A program made the position numbers and the translations under genes. From positions 62,001 to 126,000 of the forward strand of contig NZ_AJLJ01000061.1 of assembly GCF_000317245.1 (NCBI RefSeq): a stretch of DNA of 64,000 bases, written 5' to 3'. Positions 9,486 to 18,522 of this stretch are shown here, piece by piece. This stretch comes from Fischerella muscicola SAG 1427-1 = PCC 73103. Its GTDB lineage: Bacteria; Cyanobacteriota; Cyanobacteriia; Cyanobacteriales; Nostocaceae. Within the stretch, counting starts at the first letter, position 1. Every line of letters begins with the position of its first letter. A model generated the notes under the pieces. The model did not search any database. It was not told the DNA's origin and was given only the letters and a program-made list of their open reading frames with translations.

Positions 9486-9660
9486 TAGAGACGCGATTAT
9501 ACTCTTACCTTGAAGCCGCTCTTACCGCATTTGGCTTGGGAAAAAGAGGGGAGGCTTAAAGCCCCCTGATTAATCTGTGGGCCAATTGGATCTCTAATAG
9601 AAGCCTCCCCTCTTTTTCTTTTATTCGCCTCGTTATGAGCGTCTACGCGTCTGTACAATA
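9486..9660. mobile_element. Dispersed repeat interrupted by a 111 bp hairpin-bearing insert
   Basis: The outer parts (9486-9525 and 9637-9660) together match the uninterrupted repeat at 17493-17553 almost base for base. Between them, 9526-9636 is extra sequence absent from the other copy. The insert contains an exact 18-base inverted repeat, 9540-9557 pairing with 9601-9618 (arm begins GAAAAAGAGGGG). This looks like a small non-autonomous element that landed in a pre-existing repeat; the alternative is a clean deletion in the 17.5 kb copy. No transposase is encoded. Confidence 0.55.
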
Positions 9661-9675
9661 GTCGATAGTCAATAG

Positions 9676-10776
9676 TCAACATAAGTTGAAGTAAAAGTTT
9701 TTCAATACTTCACATATATATTCAATTTCCTCATCTTTTAAATCGGGATAGCTGGGAAGATTTATACCACGCCGACCAATATCCTCAGCAACCCTATGTC
9801 GTTCATATCTCTGAGAATACATCGGCATAGTATGAACTGGATAAAAAACTGGTCGAGTTTCAATACCTACCTTAGCTAAATATTCTCTCAAGCTGTCGCG
9901 TTGACTTGCATGAGGAGTGAGAATAGAAACCATCCAGTATGAATGGAAAACATCACCAATTTCAGGATGAACTTTTAATTTTGTGTCTTTTAAGTATTTA
10001 TTATATAGTTCAGCAATATGGCGCTTTTTTGGCAAAATATCATTAATTTTTTCTGTTTGTGCTAAACCGATAGCTGCACAAATATTAGTTATACGGTAAT
10101 TGTAACCAACTACGTCATGCCAATACTCTCGGTACTTAGCTAAACCTTGTCTATTCAAATGAACTGCACGTTCAAAGATACTTTGATTGTTAGTGATCAA
10201 CATTCCTCCCTCACCAGTTGTGATAGTTTTGTTTCCATAGAAACTAAAAGTAGCGACATCACCAAAGGTACCTACATGCTGACTTTGATATTTAGAACCT
10301 ATAGCTTCAGCACAATCTTCAATCAGAAATAGTTTATATTCATCAGCTATTTCTTTAATGACTGACATTTCACAAGGATGACCGTATAGATGTACAACTA
10401 AAATAGCTTTAGTTCTATTTGTTATACTTTTACGGATTTCTTGGGGATTTATTTGCCATGTATCAAGAAGAGAATCAACAAATATAGGAGTAGCACCTGT
10501 GTAAACAATAGTATTCACTGAAGCAATATAAGTTAGCGTTGGAACAATTACCTCATCGCCACAACCTATACCAAGTGCTAATAAAGCTAGATGTAAAGCT
10601 ACTGTTCCATTACATACTCCTGTAGCATGTTTTACATTAACATATTTTGCAAATTCCCTCTCAAATAAAGATACATATTTTCCTTTAGAAGAAATCCAAT
10701 TAGAATCAAGACAATCGTTTACATATTTTTTTTCATTACCCAGTAAACTTGGTTTATAAATAGGAATTTCATACAT
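9676..10776 (-). CDS. DegT/DnrJ/EryC1/StrS family aminotransferase
   Basis: A 366-residue PLP-dependent sugar aminotransferase of the kind that places an amino group on a keto-sugar nucleotide for polysaccharide, glycan or natural-product sugars. It begins IPIYKPSLLGNEKKYVNDC and shows ATGVCNGTVALHLAL, VPTLTYIASVN, the LIEDCAEAIGS segment and the PLP lysine in FSFYGNKTITTGEGG (about residue 183). The C-terminus has the usual RPVFYPVHTMP and LPSYPDL motifs. The exact sugar substrate cannot be read from sequence. It faces away from the exporter locus across an AT-rich spacer, so a functional link is possible but unproven. Confidence 0.9.
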   Translation of the reverse strand: MYEIPIYKPSLLGNEKKYVNDCLDSNWISSKGKYVSLFEREFAKYVNVKHATGVCNGTVALHLALLALGIGCGDEVIVPTLTYIASVNTIVYTGATPIFVDSLLDTWQINPQEIRKSITNRTKAILVVHLYGHPCEMSVIKEIADEYKLFLIEDCAEAIGSKYQSQHVGTFGDVATFSFYGNKTITTGEGGMLITNNQSIFERAVHLNRQGLAKYREYWHDVVGYNYRITNICAAIGLAQTEKINDILPKKRHIAELYNKYLKDTKLKVHPEIGDVFHSYWMVSILTPHASQRDSLREYLAKVGIETRPVFYPVHTMPMYSQRYERHRVAEDIGRRGINLPSYPDLKDEEIEYICEVLKNFYFNLC

Positions 10777-11499
10777 TTCTTAGCAAGCCTTTTGTGAGTA
10801 ATACTTGCTTTCAAGTATTCTGACATATTGCATCATTAAACATTGATGTAATTTAGTCACTGAGTATTACTGCCAAAACTCTAATTTAGCGATAAAAAAC
10901 AAGAAAATAAATGAGTATTTATTTATCTGCTTTTTGCCAGACTTATGTTTGTATACATAGGTATAGGATATGAGTTTTGAAATGGCAGTGAATGTTTAGG
11001 AACACTACGCGATCGCCACTAGCAACATATGAAGTAAACAAGTGAAATTCTCTTCAATTCTGACTTCTGACTTGTTTATTAAATAGGAATTCTATTTGAT
11101 TTTTAAAAACACTCCTTATACTTTTATTTACAGATAAATAAAACAAATCATTTATTTAATAATTATATAAAATCACTAGGTTGTAAATTGAAATGCGACT
11201 TTCATACAACCACATACTACTTGAGAAAAAAATTTTAGGAAAGAGAACTAAGTGATTTTTAGCTAAAAAGTAACTATGACTAAATAAAGCAAAAAAATGG
11301 TGTTATCAATTACACGTGTATGAACTATATTTTCATTTTTGCTCTTACACATCAAAAAACCTGAGTATATACAAACATTTGGTGAAAACGTATAAGCATT
11401 TGTCGCATATAAAATTCTTTACTGGAAAAATTGTAAAACTGAAATGTAGATTGGAAAAATGTTGCATATGAGTTGCAATAAAGTATCTCAATAGCGTAA
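10777..11499. other. AT-rich spacer upstream of the aminotransferase
   Basis: About 720 bases, markedly AT-rich, with no coding frame I can support. It must contain the minus-strand promoter of the aminotransferase gene. Its 3' end adjoins an SDR gene remnant, so part of it may be decayed coding sequence no longer recognisable. Confidence 0.4.
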
Positions 11500-11832
11500 C
11501 ATACGTATCAATCTAAGCTGATAGATGATAGTGGCTTGCCTACTCCCATGTTAGCAGGTATATCCACACCAGGAAAAGTAGCAAGTGCAGTAATTAGAGC
11601 TATTCAGAAAAACAAAGCCGAGGTCATTATCAATAAAAGTCCAATCACAGAATTTTTGATCAAAGTAATGTTTGGTATTGGACAAATTGCTCCACAATTT
11701 TTAGATGCTGTTTATCGATGTATTGCTGTAACTAAACTTCACCAAATGCGTGCAGACAATGTTACCAATAGTCAAGATTACCGTGTTAATAGTGATACTT
11801 TTAAAAAAGTCTTATTGTATCCCAAAGACTAA
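11500..11832 (+). pseudogene. C-terminal remnant of a short-chain dehydrogenase/reductase gene
   Basis: Translation from 11500 gives about 110 residues corresponding to the end of a classical SDR: a GLPTPMLAGISTPGKVASAV segment, then IRAIQKNKAEVIINKSP, then FLDAVYRCIAVTKL. These match the tail that follows the substrate-binding region in SDRs. The Rossmann nucleotide-binding half and the YxxxK active site are missing. The frame is closed by TAA at 11497, and I cannot find the missing part in the other frames upstream. A TTG at 11536 could in principle start a 98-residue protein, but with no catalytic core a broken gene is more likely. Confidence 0.6.
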
Positions 11833-11891
11833 AATTTGATTTTAATGTTTTTTATAAGTATTAATTGTTAGTAATAAATAAAGGTATTTTT

Positions 11892-12797
11892 ATGATAGCT
11901 TTAGCAGAAAAAACAGCAGTTTTGACAGAAGAAGTAATTACAATTTTTACTGTACCTAAAGCATTTAAAGGACATATTGGACTCATTCAAAAAAATGCAA
12001 TTCAGAGTTGGGCATTACTTATTCCTCGTCCACAAATACTCTTGTTTGGTAATGAGGAAGGTATCGATGAAATTTCTAATCAACTTGATGTAATTCATGT
12101 ACCAGATATTGAATTTAATGAATCTGGTACACCATTGTTAGATGGTATATTTCGACAGGCTCAAGAACTAGCTCAAGGCTCGATTTTAAGTTATGTCAAT
12201 AGTGACATTATTCTATTGAATGATTTCTTGGTGGCTGTAAAGCAATTACAAATTGCATCTTTACATTATTTTTTGATGATTGGACAGCGTACTGATGTGA
12301 ATATTACAGAACCATTAGATTTTAATGTGCCTGATTGGGACACCAAGCTTGCTCACTTTGCTATTGAACAGGGGACATTGGCGTCAGTTGTGTGTATGGA
12401 TTACTTTGTCTTTCCCAAGCCACTCTATAGCGAAATTCCGTCTTTTGCCGTAGGGCGGGGTCATTGGGATCATTGGATGACTTACTATGCCCGTAAATTG
12501 GAAATTCCCGTTGTTGATGTCACAGATGTGGTTATAGCCATACATCAAAATCATAACTATACTCACTTATCAGGCGGCCGAAGCGCAGCCTACGTCACAG
12601 GCAAAGAAGCTAAACAGAATGCCAAGTTAGCCGGAAATGTGCATATGCTCAATGGGTTTGTTGCAACCTGGAAGCTAACATCTTTAGGACTTAAGAAGCG
12701 TAATTCATTATCCAGTCTTTTCTCATTTCTGGTTGATATACCTCGTTTCACCAAGTTGGTAAAAGATGTTAATTTTAATGCAAAATCTAAGGTGTAA
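11892..12797 (+). CDS. Putative glycosyltransferase-like protein
   Basis: The 301-residue product has a GT-A-like outline: an N-terminal nucleotide-binding-like region (ITIFTVPKAFKGHIGLIQKN, then ILLFGNEEGIDEIS), an acidic SYVNSDIILL segment resembling the DXD-type motif, and GRGHWDHWMTYYARK further on. I do not recognise a specific named family, and the assignment is by motif. ATG at 11892 follows an AAAGG ribosome site and is preferred over a TTG at 11865. It is the first of three collinear genes with the ABC exporter and a second glycosyltransferase-like gene. A GC-rich GGCGGCCGAAGCGCAGCC stretch near 12580 stands out from the AT-rich surroundings. Confidence 0.55.
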   Translation: MIALAEKTAVLTEEVITIFTVPKAFKGHIGLIQKNAIQSWALLIPRPQILLFGNEEGIDEISNQLDVIHVPDIEFNESGTPLLDGIFRQAQELAQGSILSYVNSDIILLNDFLVAVKQLQIASLHYFLMIGQRTDVNITEPLDFNVPDWDTKLAHFAIEQGTLASVVCMDYFVFPKPLYSEIPSFAVGRGHWDHWMTYYARKLEIPVVDVTDVVIAIHQNHNYTHLSGGRSAAYVTGKEAKQNAKLAGNVHMLNGFVATWKLTSLGLKKRNSLSSLFSFLVDIPRFTKLVKDVNFNAKSKV

Positions 12798-12965
12798 ACT
12801 CCTAAGTCCAAAAGATAAGGATTTTATGTCTTGGATAATTGCAAGATGATTTTGGAATTTACATCAACAGTAATCATTGAAAACTAGTCTTCCTCGTTTT
12901 TTTAACCTAATTACCTAATATCGTTTGCTCTGAAATTTAAATCTTTTGGCTATTGAGGATGAGCA

Positions 12966-14606
12966 ATGAATCTTTTTCGCCTTTTGTTACGCACTTCCGC
13001 TCTTTTCCTCAGCCTAGCCGTGTTGGCTGGTATTCTTAGTGGCGGTTGTGCTGCTGGTCTGATTGCTCTAATTAATGCCACATTGAATCAAAACCAAGCA
13101 TCAACTACTACCTTAGTTTGGATATTTGCTGCTCTATGTCTAGTACGACTAATTACTAATTTAGCTTCTCAAATTTTGCTCATTAATCTTTCAGAAAAAG
13201 CCATTCTCGACCTGCGGATGTTGTTAAGCCGCCGTATACTTGGTTCTCCCTTACCTCAGTTAGAACAAATTGGTGCTAATCGTCTTCTAGCTACCCTGAC
13301 TGAAGATATCAGAACAATTTCTAGCGCAGTTATAATTATTCCTTTTTTCTGTATCAATATTGCCATTGTGATTGCCTGCCTAATTTATCTGGGTTGGCTG
13401 TCTACAACTGTGTTTCTTATCGGTCTTTGCTTCCTGCTCGTGGGAATATTCAGTTATTTACTACCAATGATCAAAGCCATGTCCTTGCTAAAATTGGCTC
13501 GCGACCAAGAAGATCGGTTATTTAACCATTTCTATGCCATAACTCAAGGTACAAAGGAACTCAAGCTGCACCGTGAGCGACGACTATCATTTCTCAGAGA
13601 AGATCTTCGTACTGCTGCTCTATTATCCCGCCGTCATAATGTTGTCGGGATGAGTATTTTTGCAGCTGCTGGTAGTTGGGGACAAATTCTTTTTTTTGTT
13701 GCTATTGGTTTGCTTTTATTCATCCTACCTTCTTTAACAAAGATTCATTCCACAATCCTATCTGCTTATGCTCTAACCATTATTTACATGATATCACCTT
13801 TAGAGCACATAATGAGTATGCTACCTACTGTAACCAGAGTCTTAGTAGCATTAAAAAAAGTTGAGTCTCTGGGTCTTTCTTTACCTAACTACTCCAATAA
13901 AACTTCTTCTGAACAAGTACTTGATTCAGAAAAATTTTGGCAGTATCTAGAACTGGTGAACGTTACCCATACCTATTATCAGGAGCGAGAGGAAACAAAC
14001 TTTATTCTTGGTCCTATTAACTTGAAATTCCATCCAGGAGAATTAATTTTTATCGTAGGAGGTAACGGAAGTGGAAAATCTACCCTGACTAAATTAATTT
14101 CTGGTCTTTATGTCCCTGACACTGGAGAAATTTATCTAGATGGGAAGCTAATCGATAATCACAATAGAGAATGGTATCGTCAGCAATTCTCAGTAGTGTT
14201 TTCTGATTTTTATCTTTTTGAACGTTTACTAGGTTTAGAAAGTAGCAACCTAGATGCTCAAGCTCAAAACTATCTTGTCCAACTACAACTTGACCATAAA
14301 GTTAAGGTCAAAGATGGCGTTCTTTCTACGACGAATCTTTCTCAGGGACAGCGTAAGCGTCTTGCTCTACTCACTACCTATCTAGAAAACCGCCCTATTT
14401 ATATGTTTGATGAATGGGCTTCAGACCAAGATCCTGCCTTTAAGGAAATATTCTACACACAAATTCTACCAGAACTAAAAAATAGAGGCAAAACTGTACT
14501 AGTTATCAGCCATGATGACCGATATTTTCACATTGCAGATCGGATCGTAAAGCTGGAATACGGCAAAGTTAAATACGACCAAAAATCTAATTTTTTTAAA
14601 TTTTAA
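12966..14606 (+). CDS. Cyclic peptide export family ABC transporter (membrane-ATPase fusion)
   Basis: The 546-residue protein joins an N-terminal membrane domain of about six helices (about 1-290) to a C-terminal ATPase (about 325-546). The ATPase has Walker A GGNGSGKST (about 365-373), signature NLSQGQRKRLALL, and a Walker B region reading YMFDEWASDQDP. DEWA.DQDP in place of the usual DE-P-T-S-A-L-D pattern is characteristic of the PvdE/SyrD group that exports cyclic or siderophore peptides. Those exporters usually sit beside a nonribosomal peptide synthetase; none is present here, only glycosyltransferase-like genes on both sides. The substrate is therefore unknown. ATG at 12966 fits the hydrophobic N-terminus. 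Confidence 0.88.
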   Translation: MNLFRLLLRTSALFLSLAVLAGILSGGCAAGLIALINATLNQNQASTTTLVWIFAALCLVRLITNLASQILLINLSEKAILDLRMLLSRRILGSPLPQLEQIGANRLLATLTEDIRTISSAVIIIPFFCINIAIVIACLIYLGWLSTTVFLIGLCFLLVGIFSYLLPMIKAMSLLKLARDQEDRLFNHFYAITQGTKELKLHRERRLSFLREDLRTAALLSRRHNVVGMSIFAAAGSWGQILFFVAIGLLLFILPSLTKIHSTILSAYALTIIYMISPLEHIMSMLPTVTRVLVALKKVESLGLSLPNYSNKTSSEQVLDSEKFWQYLELVNVTHTYYQEREETNFILGPINLKFHPGELIFIVGGNGSGKSTLTKLISGLYVPDTGEIYLDGKLIDNHNREWYRQQFSVVFSDFYLFERLLGLESSNLDAQAQNYLVQLQLDHKVKVKDGVLSTTNLSQGQRKRLALLTTYLENRPIYMFDEWASDQDPAFKEIFYTQILPELKNRGKTVLVISHDDRYFHIADRIVKLEYGKVKYDQKSNFFKF

Positions 14607-14626
14607 TCCTATCGGGGGTATAAAGA

Positions 14627-15997
14627 ATGCTTTTTAGTAATTTTAAACAAGTCGTTATATCTGGCTTATTAACTAATGATTTAGAAAGAAAAGTTTCATT
14701 ACGTGAAAAACAAAATAAAAGATTAAGAGCAGATATAAACAGTGTTTTGTCTTACAGAGGATGGATTAAGAGCATAACTAATAATACTTTTGATAGCACA
14801 AGAATTATGGGAGTTGTAGCTGCGACAAAAGGAGCCGAAAATTACCTACCATATACTATCCCCAAAATTATTACACAAGTCTCTGATATAGGGATGATGG
14901 CTGATATAGTCATTGGTCTAAATAATGGCTTTGAATGTCACTCTGTTATTGAATGCTTTAGTTTGATTCCAAATGTTCAAGTCATTCATTTATATACTGA
15001 TGATAAGTTAGCAAACGATATTCCAGCCAAAATTTTTGATAATGTAAAGTGTGAAGGAGAACTCTATTATCTAAGTAATATTGACTACCAAAAGTCCCAG
15101 AATAGAATATTTGTTGTCCATCAAAAAGAAGGAGAACATACAGCGGGTAAAATCCGGGTTTTAGGAGATATTTATGGCTCATTAATACTCAAGAGTATAT
15201 ACAATGGATGGATACCACCTACTATATTGGTTGCTTTTGATGCCGAATCTCAGTTTTTAGTAGAGCAAAAGTATCAATTTATAGAGCCAGAATCTAATGG
15301 CTTAATGTTAATCATCAAAGAATTGCAAAATCACCCGGAGATAGATATCCTTGGTACAAGAACTAAATTTGCTGTTTATCAAAAAGGAATTATAGATAAA
15401 ACTTCAGTTCTCCTGCCTAACTTTAGTGAAGAAATTCCTCCTATTCAATGGTTTATAGAGCTGGTTCATGGTAGGTATAGCGGCTTTCAGTGGAATAGTG
15501 GAGGAGGTATATGTGGTAGAACTGATGTAATTCTAAGCTTGCTAGTATTGATTGCTGAAAGATATCCGGGGATAAGAATTGAAGACGTTCATCTCACAAT
15601 TTTAGCTAAACATGCAGGCTTTATAGGCAAAATTTTCTTAGATGTTGTTTCCACAAACAGAACTCCTAGTCTTACCGATATAACAATTGGTGAGGAGCAA
15701 AAAAAAGCTTGGATTGAACAAATATTTAGATGGAATACTGGTTATCAAGGATTGAAATCATGCTATGGAGATCATAATATTAAATTGATAGTATCTAATA
15801 AAATACCTTTGTCTCTTTTCACAGAGCCAATTGAATTTTTGAAAATGTTCAAGGGTAAGGATAAAATAAAGACAAAGACATTATTTAAAAAGATCAAAAC
15901 TTTAATAATTGCCTTTTTCACGTTTCAAAAAATTAATAATAAAACCTTAGATAAGCCTGACATATTACAAGGAAGTCAAACAAAAGCTAGTTGGTAA
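14627..15997 (+). CDS. Putative family 2-like glycosyltransferase
   Basis: A 456-residue product following the exporter by 20 bases, hence probably co-transcribed. Features consistent with a GT-A family 2 enzyme are MGVVAATKGAENYLPYTIPK near residues 61-80, VAFDAESQF as a DXD-like acidic motif (about 201-209), and RIEDVHLTILAKHAGF (about 320-335), resembling the ED-containing acceptor motif. The C-terminal 60 residues are Lys/Ile-rich and may associate with membrane. It is very AT-rich compared with housekeeping genes in the window, suggesting accessory or transferred DNA. The donor and acceptor cannot be assigned. Confidence 0.6.
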   Translation: MLFSNFKQVVISGLLTNDLERKVSLREKQNKRLRADINSVLSYRGWIKSITNNTFDSTRIMGVVAATKGAENYLPYTIPKIITQVSDIGMMADIVIGLNNGFECHSVIECFSLIPNVQVIHLYTDDKLANDIPAKIFDNVKCEGELYYLSNIDYQKSQNRIFVVHQKEGEHTAGKIRVLGDIYGSLILKSIYNGWIPPTILVAFDAESQFLVEQKYQFIEPESNGLMLIIKELQNHPEIDILGTRTKFAVYQKGIIDKTSVLLPNFSEEIPPIQWFIELVHGRYSGFQWNSGGGICGRTDVILSLLVLIAERYPGIRIEDVHLTILAKHAGFIGKIFLDVVSTNRTPSLTDITIGEEQKKAWIEQIFRWNTGYQGLKSCYGDHNIKLIVSNKIPLSLFTEPIEFLKMFKGKDKIKTKTLFKKIKTLIIAFFTFQKINNKTLDKPDILQGSQTKASW

Positions 15998-16564
15998 AAT
16001 AAAAAACTGGTTCTTGTATAGCTGACAAAGCCCAAAATCCAGACATTACGGGGAATATGTGCAAAAATTTAGATTTCATCAAATAAATTTTACACTTTGG
16101 TTATTTACAAGCTGACTAAACCGTAACCTCATCATGGTCAGGTACAGTCTTTTCCAAATTTCGTAGCAATGGAAAATTAAACCCAGCTAACCCTACCAAA
16201 AACATACAAATCGCAAATTTTCTGGCACATTATGACGGTGTAGAACTGCTCGGTACGTTCTTTACCCAAAATAAAGGCATCATTGATTTTGTTTAGCAAG
16301 TTTTTGATTAACTAGTTCTCCAGGAAATACCATCAGGACTTACCCAACTGGCACAAGCAATGGTGCGCGAAGCGCACCGAGCGCCCAAAAACTACACAGA
16401 AGACATAGCAATATCTGGACGTTTTAGTTGCTCAATTAAATAATTAGAAAGCATAGTTATTCATTTGTAAGGTTTGATGGACAGCATAAAATTATATTCG
16501 TACTTTAAATCTATGCGGTGTTAAATTTATTAGGGATAATTTCAAATCTAACATCCAAAATCGG
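15998..16564. other. Spacer with apparent decayed coding sequence
   Basis: About 570 bases. Reading from 16120 gives roughly 57 codons with a coding-like flavour (ANFLAHYDGVELLGTFFTQN near 16222-16281) ending at a stop at 16294; a further coding-like stretch in another frame (LTQLAQAMVREAHRAPKNYT) lies at about 16338-16397. Stops and frame changes separate them, so this looks like a broken gene immediately upstream of the ThiF-like gene. I do not recognise the family. GGTGCGC and GCGCACC form a small perfect hairpin near 16362-16378. Confidence 0.35.
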
Positions 16565-17200
16565 ATGACTAACGCGTTTTTTCACGAACAATTGCAACGC
16601 ACACCCGCACTAATGCATAAACTGCGGGACTTTCCTGTTACTATTTGTGGTGCGGGGGCGTTGGGTGCAAATGTCACCGAAAATTTGGCTCGTTCTGGCT
16701 TTGGCAAATTGCGAGTCATAGACAGAGACAGGATTGAAGAACGCAACCTTTCCACTCAACCTTATTACCGTTCCGATGTTGGTGCATACAAAGCCAAAAT
16801 CCTCACCAACAATCTTTACCGCGCTTTGGGAATCACAATCGATGGGTGTTCAAAAGAATTAACACCAGCCAATGCAAATCAATTATTAACAGACAGTGGT
16901 TTGATAATCGACACCTTTGACAATAGCAGTAGCCGACAAGCTGTGTTTGACTACTGCAATAATTCTCAAATACCTTGCTTACACGTGGGTTTAGCTTCAA
17001 GTTATGCAGAAATCATCTGGAACCAAATCTATCGTGTACCTTCACCTGCAAACGATGACATCTGCGACTACCCCCTGGCGCGCAACTTAGTTATCCTCGC
17101 AGTTGCAGTTGCTTGCGAAGTAATTGTCACTTTTGTCGCGACAGAGAAGCAAGAGAGTTTCACTGTTACCTTAGCTGATTTTGCCGTTCAGCCTTTGTAA
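16565..17200 (+). CDS. ThiF/E1-like adenylyltransferase family protein
   Basis: The 211-residue protein carries the E1/ThiF nucleotide-binding core: VTICGAGALGANVTENLARS (about 25-44) with the GxGxxG loop, then VIDRDRIEERNLSTQPYYRS, where the D-x-D and the N-L-S-x-Q pattern match ThiF/MoeB/E1 proteins, then DVGAYKAKIL. IIDTFDNSSSR is the expected D-x-F/D-N segment. Such enzymes adenylate the C-terminus of a ubiquitin-like or sulfur-carrier protein. The paired CxxC zinc motif of MoeB is not evident and the protein is short, so it is a minimal version. Its carrier protein is not visible. A decayed gene precedes it and a small conserved-looking gene follows 33 bases later. Confidence 0.8.
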   Translation: MTNAFFHEQLQRTPALMHKLRDFPVTICGAGALGANVTENLARSGFGKLRVIDRDRIEERNLSTQPYYRSDVGAYKAKILTNNLYRALGITIDGCSKELTPANANQLLTDSGLIIDTFDNSSSRQAVFDYCNNSQIPCLHVGLASSYAEIIWNQIYRVPSPANDDICDYPLARNLVILAVAVACEVIVTFVATEKQESFTVTLADFAVQPL

Positions 17201-17233
17201 TGTATAAAGTGAATAGAGATTGGGAATAAAATT

Positions 17234-17494
17234 ATGGAGCAAAATCAGCATGATCAGCGCCGTGTCGCTGATCAGGAGTTTCAAAAATCCCTAGATCAAC
17301 TGCAACAAATTTTACAAGATAACTCTATAGAAACAGAACAAACACCCGAATCTCACAGTGATCACCAAAGCGATGCTCCAAAAGAGCCGCTACGCGATCG
17401 CCAAATAGCCAAAACTTCCTCAATCATAGATTTAAACGTCTGGGAAGACGCCGTTGCTGATATTGAACAATATTTTCAGCAAAAAGGTCAATAG
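17234..17494 (+). CDS. Small hydrophilic hypothetical protein after the ThiF-like gene
   Basis: The 86-residue product is rich in Gln, Asp and Glu, with a predicted helix QEFQKSLDQLQQILQD near residues 24-39, a polar middle, and an ending DLNVWEDAVADIEQYFQQKG. There is no membrane segment, signal peptide or known domain that I can name, and no di-glycine tail of the sort used by ubiquitin-like partners. It follows the ThiF-like gene by 33 bases on the same strand and is probably co-transcribed. The 3' end abuts a copy of the dispersed repeat also found at 9.5 kb. Confidence 0.6.
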   Translation: MEQNQHDQRRVADQEFQKSLDQLQQILQDNSIETEQTPESHSDHQSDAPKEPLRDRQIAKTSSIIDLNVWEDAVADIEQYFQQKGQ

Positions 17495-17553
17495 AGACGC
17501 GATTCTACTCTTACCTTGAAGCCGCTCTTACGAGCGTCTACGCGTCTGTACAA
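17493..17553. repeat. Uninterrupted copy of the 9.5 kb dispersed repeat
   Basis: AGAGACGCGATTCTACTCTT begins a unit of about 60 bases ending GCGTCTACGCGTCTGTACAA. It matches 9486-9525 joined to 9637-9660, and so serves as the empty-site reference for the insert described there. It lies directly after the stop of the small gene at 17234-17494. Confidence 0.65.
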
Positions 17554-17574
17554 TGGTATTCCTATCTCCGACCC

Positions 17575-18357
17575 CTAATCCCCGATCCTCTGTCTTCGCG
17601 CTTCGTATAACATTAACGCAGCTGCGATCGCTACATTTAATGACTCTACCCCAGGACTAAGGGGAATTTTCACTTCTACATCTGCCATTGCTGCTAATTC
17701 TGACGACAAACCAGCACCTTCGTTACCCAATAAAATCAAACTTGGTTGACGCCAGTCTACCTCCCAGTAAGTTAAATTTGCATTTGGGAGTGTGGCGATC
17801 ACTTGCATTCCCGCTTGTTTAGCTTGTGTAACTGTCGCTTTTAAATCTGGACTCACCGCCATCGGTAAGCGAAACCATTGTCCAGCCGTAGCCCGTAATA
17901 CTTTGGGATTATCTAAATCTACACTATCTCCACTCAGCCACAATCCACTCGCTCCAGCCGCCGCCGCAGTACGAATAATTGTACCCAAATTCCCTGGATC
18001 TTGGACTGTTTCTAAAGCGAGTACCACACCAGTAAATGGTATAGGAGTTGGAGAAACATCCCGTTTCGCTAGCGCCACAACTCCATCTGGTTGAACCGTA
18101 GTTGCGATCGCCGCCATCACTTCCTCACTGACAACTTCTGTGCGATCGCTTCTTTGACAAACCTCTTCCCATAACATCGGATGAGATATTTGCCATTCTG
18201 GAGTACAGCATACCACTACCAGCGGGTAATTGACCGCACAAGCTTCCTCCAACAAATGTGTCCCCTCTAAGAGAAACAGTTGTTGCTTATGCCTTTCCTT
18301 GGTAGCGTGGAGCTTTCTGATTTGCTTAACTAAAGAATTTTGTAAACTTGTCAGCAC
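17575..18357 (-). CDS. TrmH/SpoU family RNA 2'-O-methyltransferase
   Basis: The 260-residue protein is a SPOUT methyltransferase that transfers a methyl group from SAM to a ribose 2'-OH in rRNA or tRNA. The N-terminal substrate-binding domain (about 1-95) begins with SLQNSLVKQIRKLHATKERH and LFLLEGTHLLEEA. The catalytic domain has the three SpoU motifs: ETVQDPGNLGTIIRTAAAAG, LILLGNEGAGLS and VEIPL-type VKIPLSPGVESLNVAIAAAL, which build the knotted SAM site. The exact nucleotide modified cannot be told from sequence. It is convergent with the gene at 17.2-17.5 kb, and a tRNA gene lies about 80 bases upstream on the same strand. Confidence 0.92.
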   Translation of the reverse strand: MLTSLQNSLVKQIRKLHATKERHKQQLFLLEGTHLLEEACAVNYPLVVVCCTPEWQISHPMLWEEVCQRSDRTEVVSEEVMAAIATTVQPDGVVALAKRDVSPTPIPFTGVVLALETVQDPGNLGTIIRTAAAAGASGLWLSGDSVDLDNPKVLRATAGQWFRLPMAVSPDLKATVTQAKQAGMQVIATLPNANLTYWEVDWRQPSLILLGNEGAGLSSELAAMADVEVKIPLSPGVESLNVAIAAALMLYEARRQRIGD

Positions 18358-18439
18358 AATTTTAGATTTTGGATTTTCGATTCATCCAAAATCGTAAATC
18401 TAAAATCTCCTTCTAAAAACTCCTGTGTAAACTTTCAGA

Positions 18440-18522
18440 TGCGGAACCCGGGACTTGAACCCGGAAGTCTTGTGGACACTAGAACCTGAATCTAGCGCGT
18501 CTGCCAATTCCGCCAGTTCCGC
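18440..18522 (-). tRNA. tRNA-Leu (anticodon CAG)
   Basis: On the minus strand the 83-base sequence folds as a class II tRNA. The acceptor stem GCGGAAC pairs with GTTCCGC, with discriminator A. The D-loop contains AATTGGCAGA, the anticodon arm is CTAGA-TTCAGGT-TCTAG with anticodon CAG, a long variable arm follows, and the T-arm contains GGGTTCAAGTCCC. No CCA is encoded and no intron is present. Confidence 0.95.

Noticed and set aside
9497..9682. 61-codon minus-strand frame over the nested repeat
   Set aside because: Lies entirely in the repeat and its hairpin insert, so it is not a protein-coding gene.
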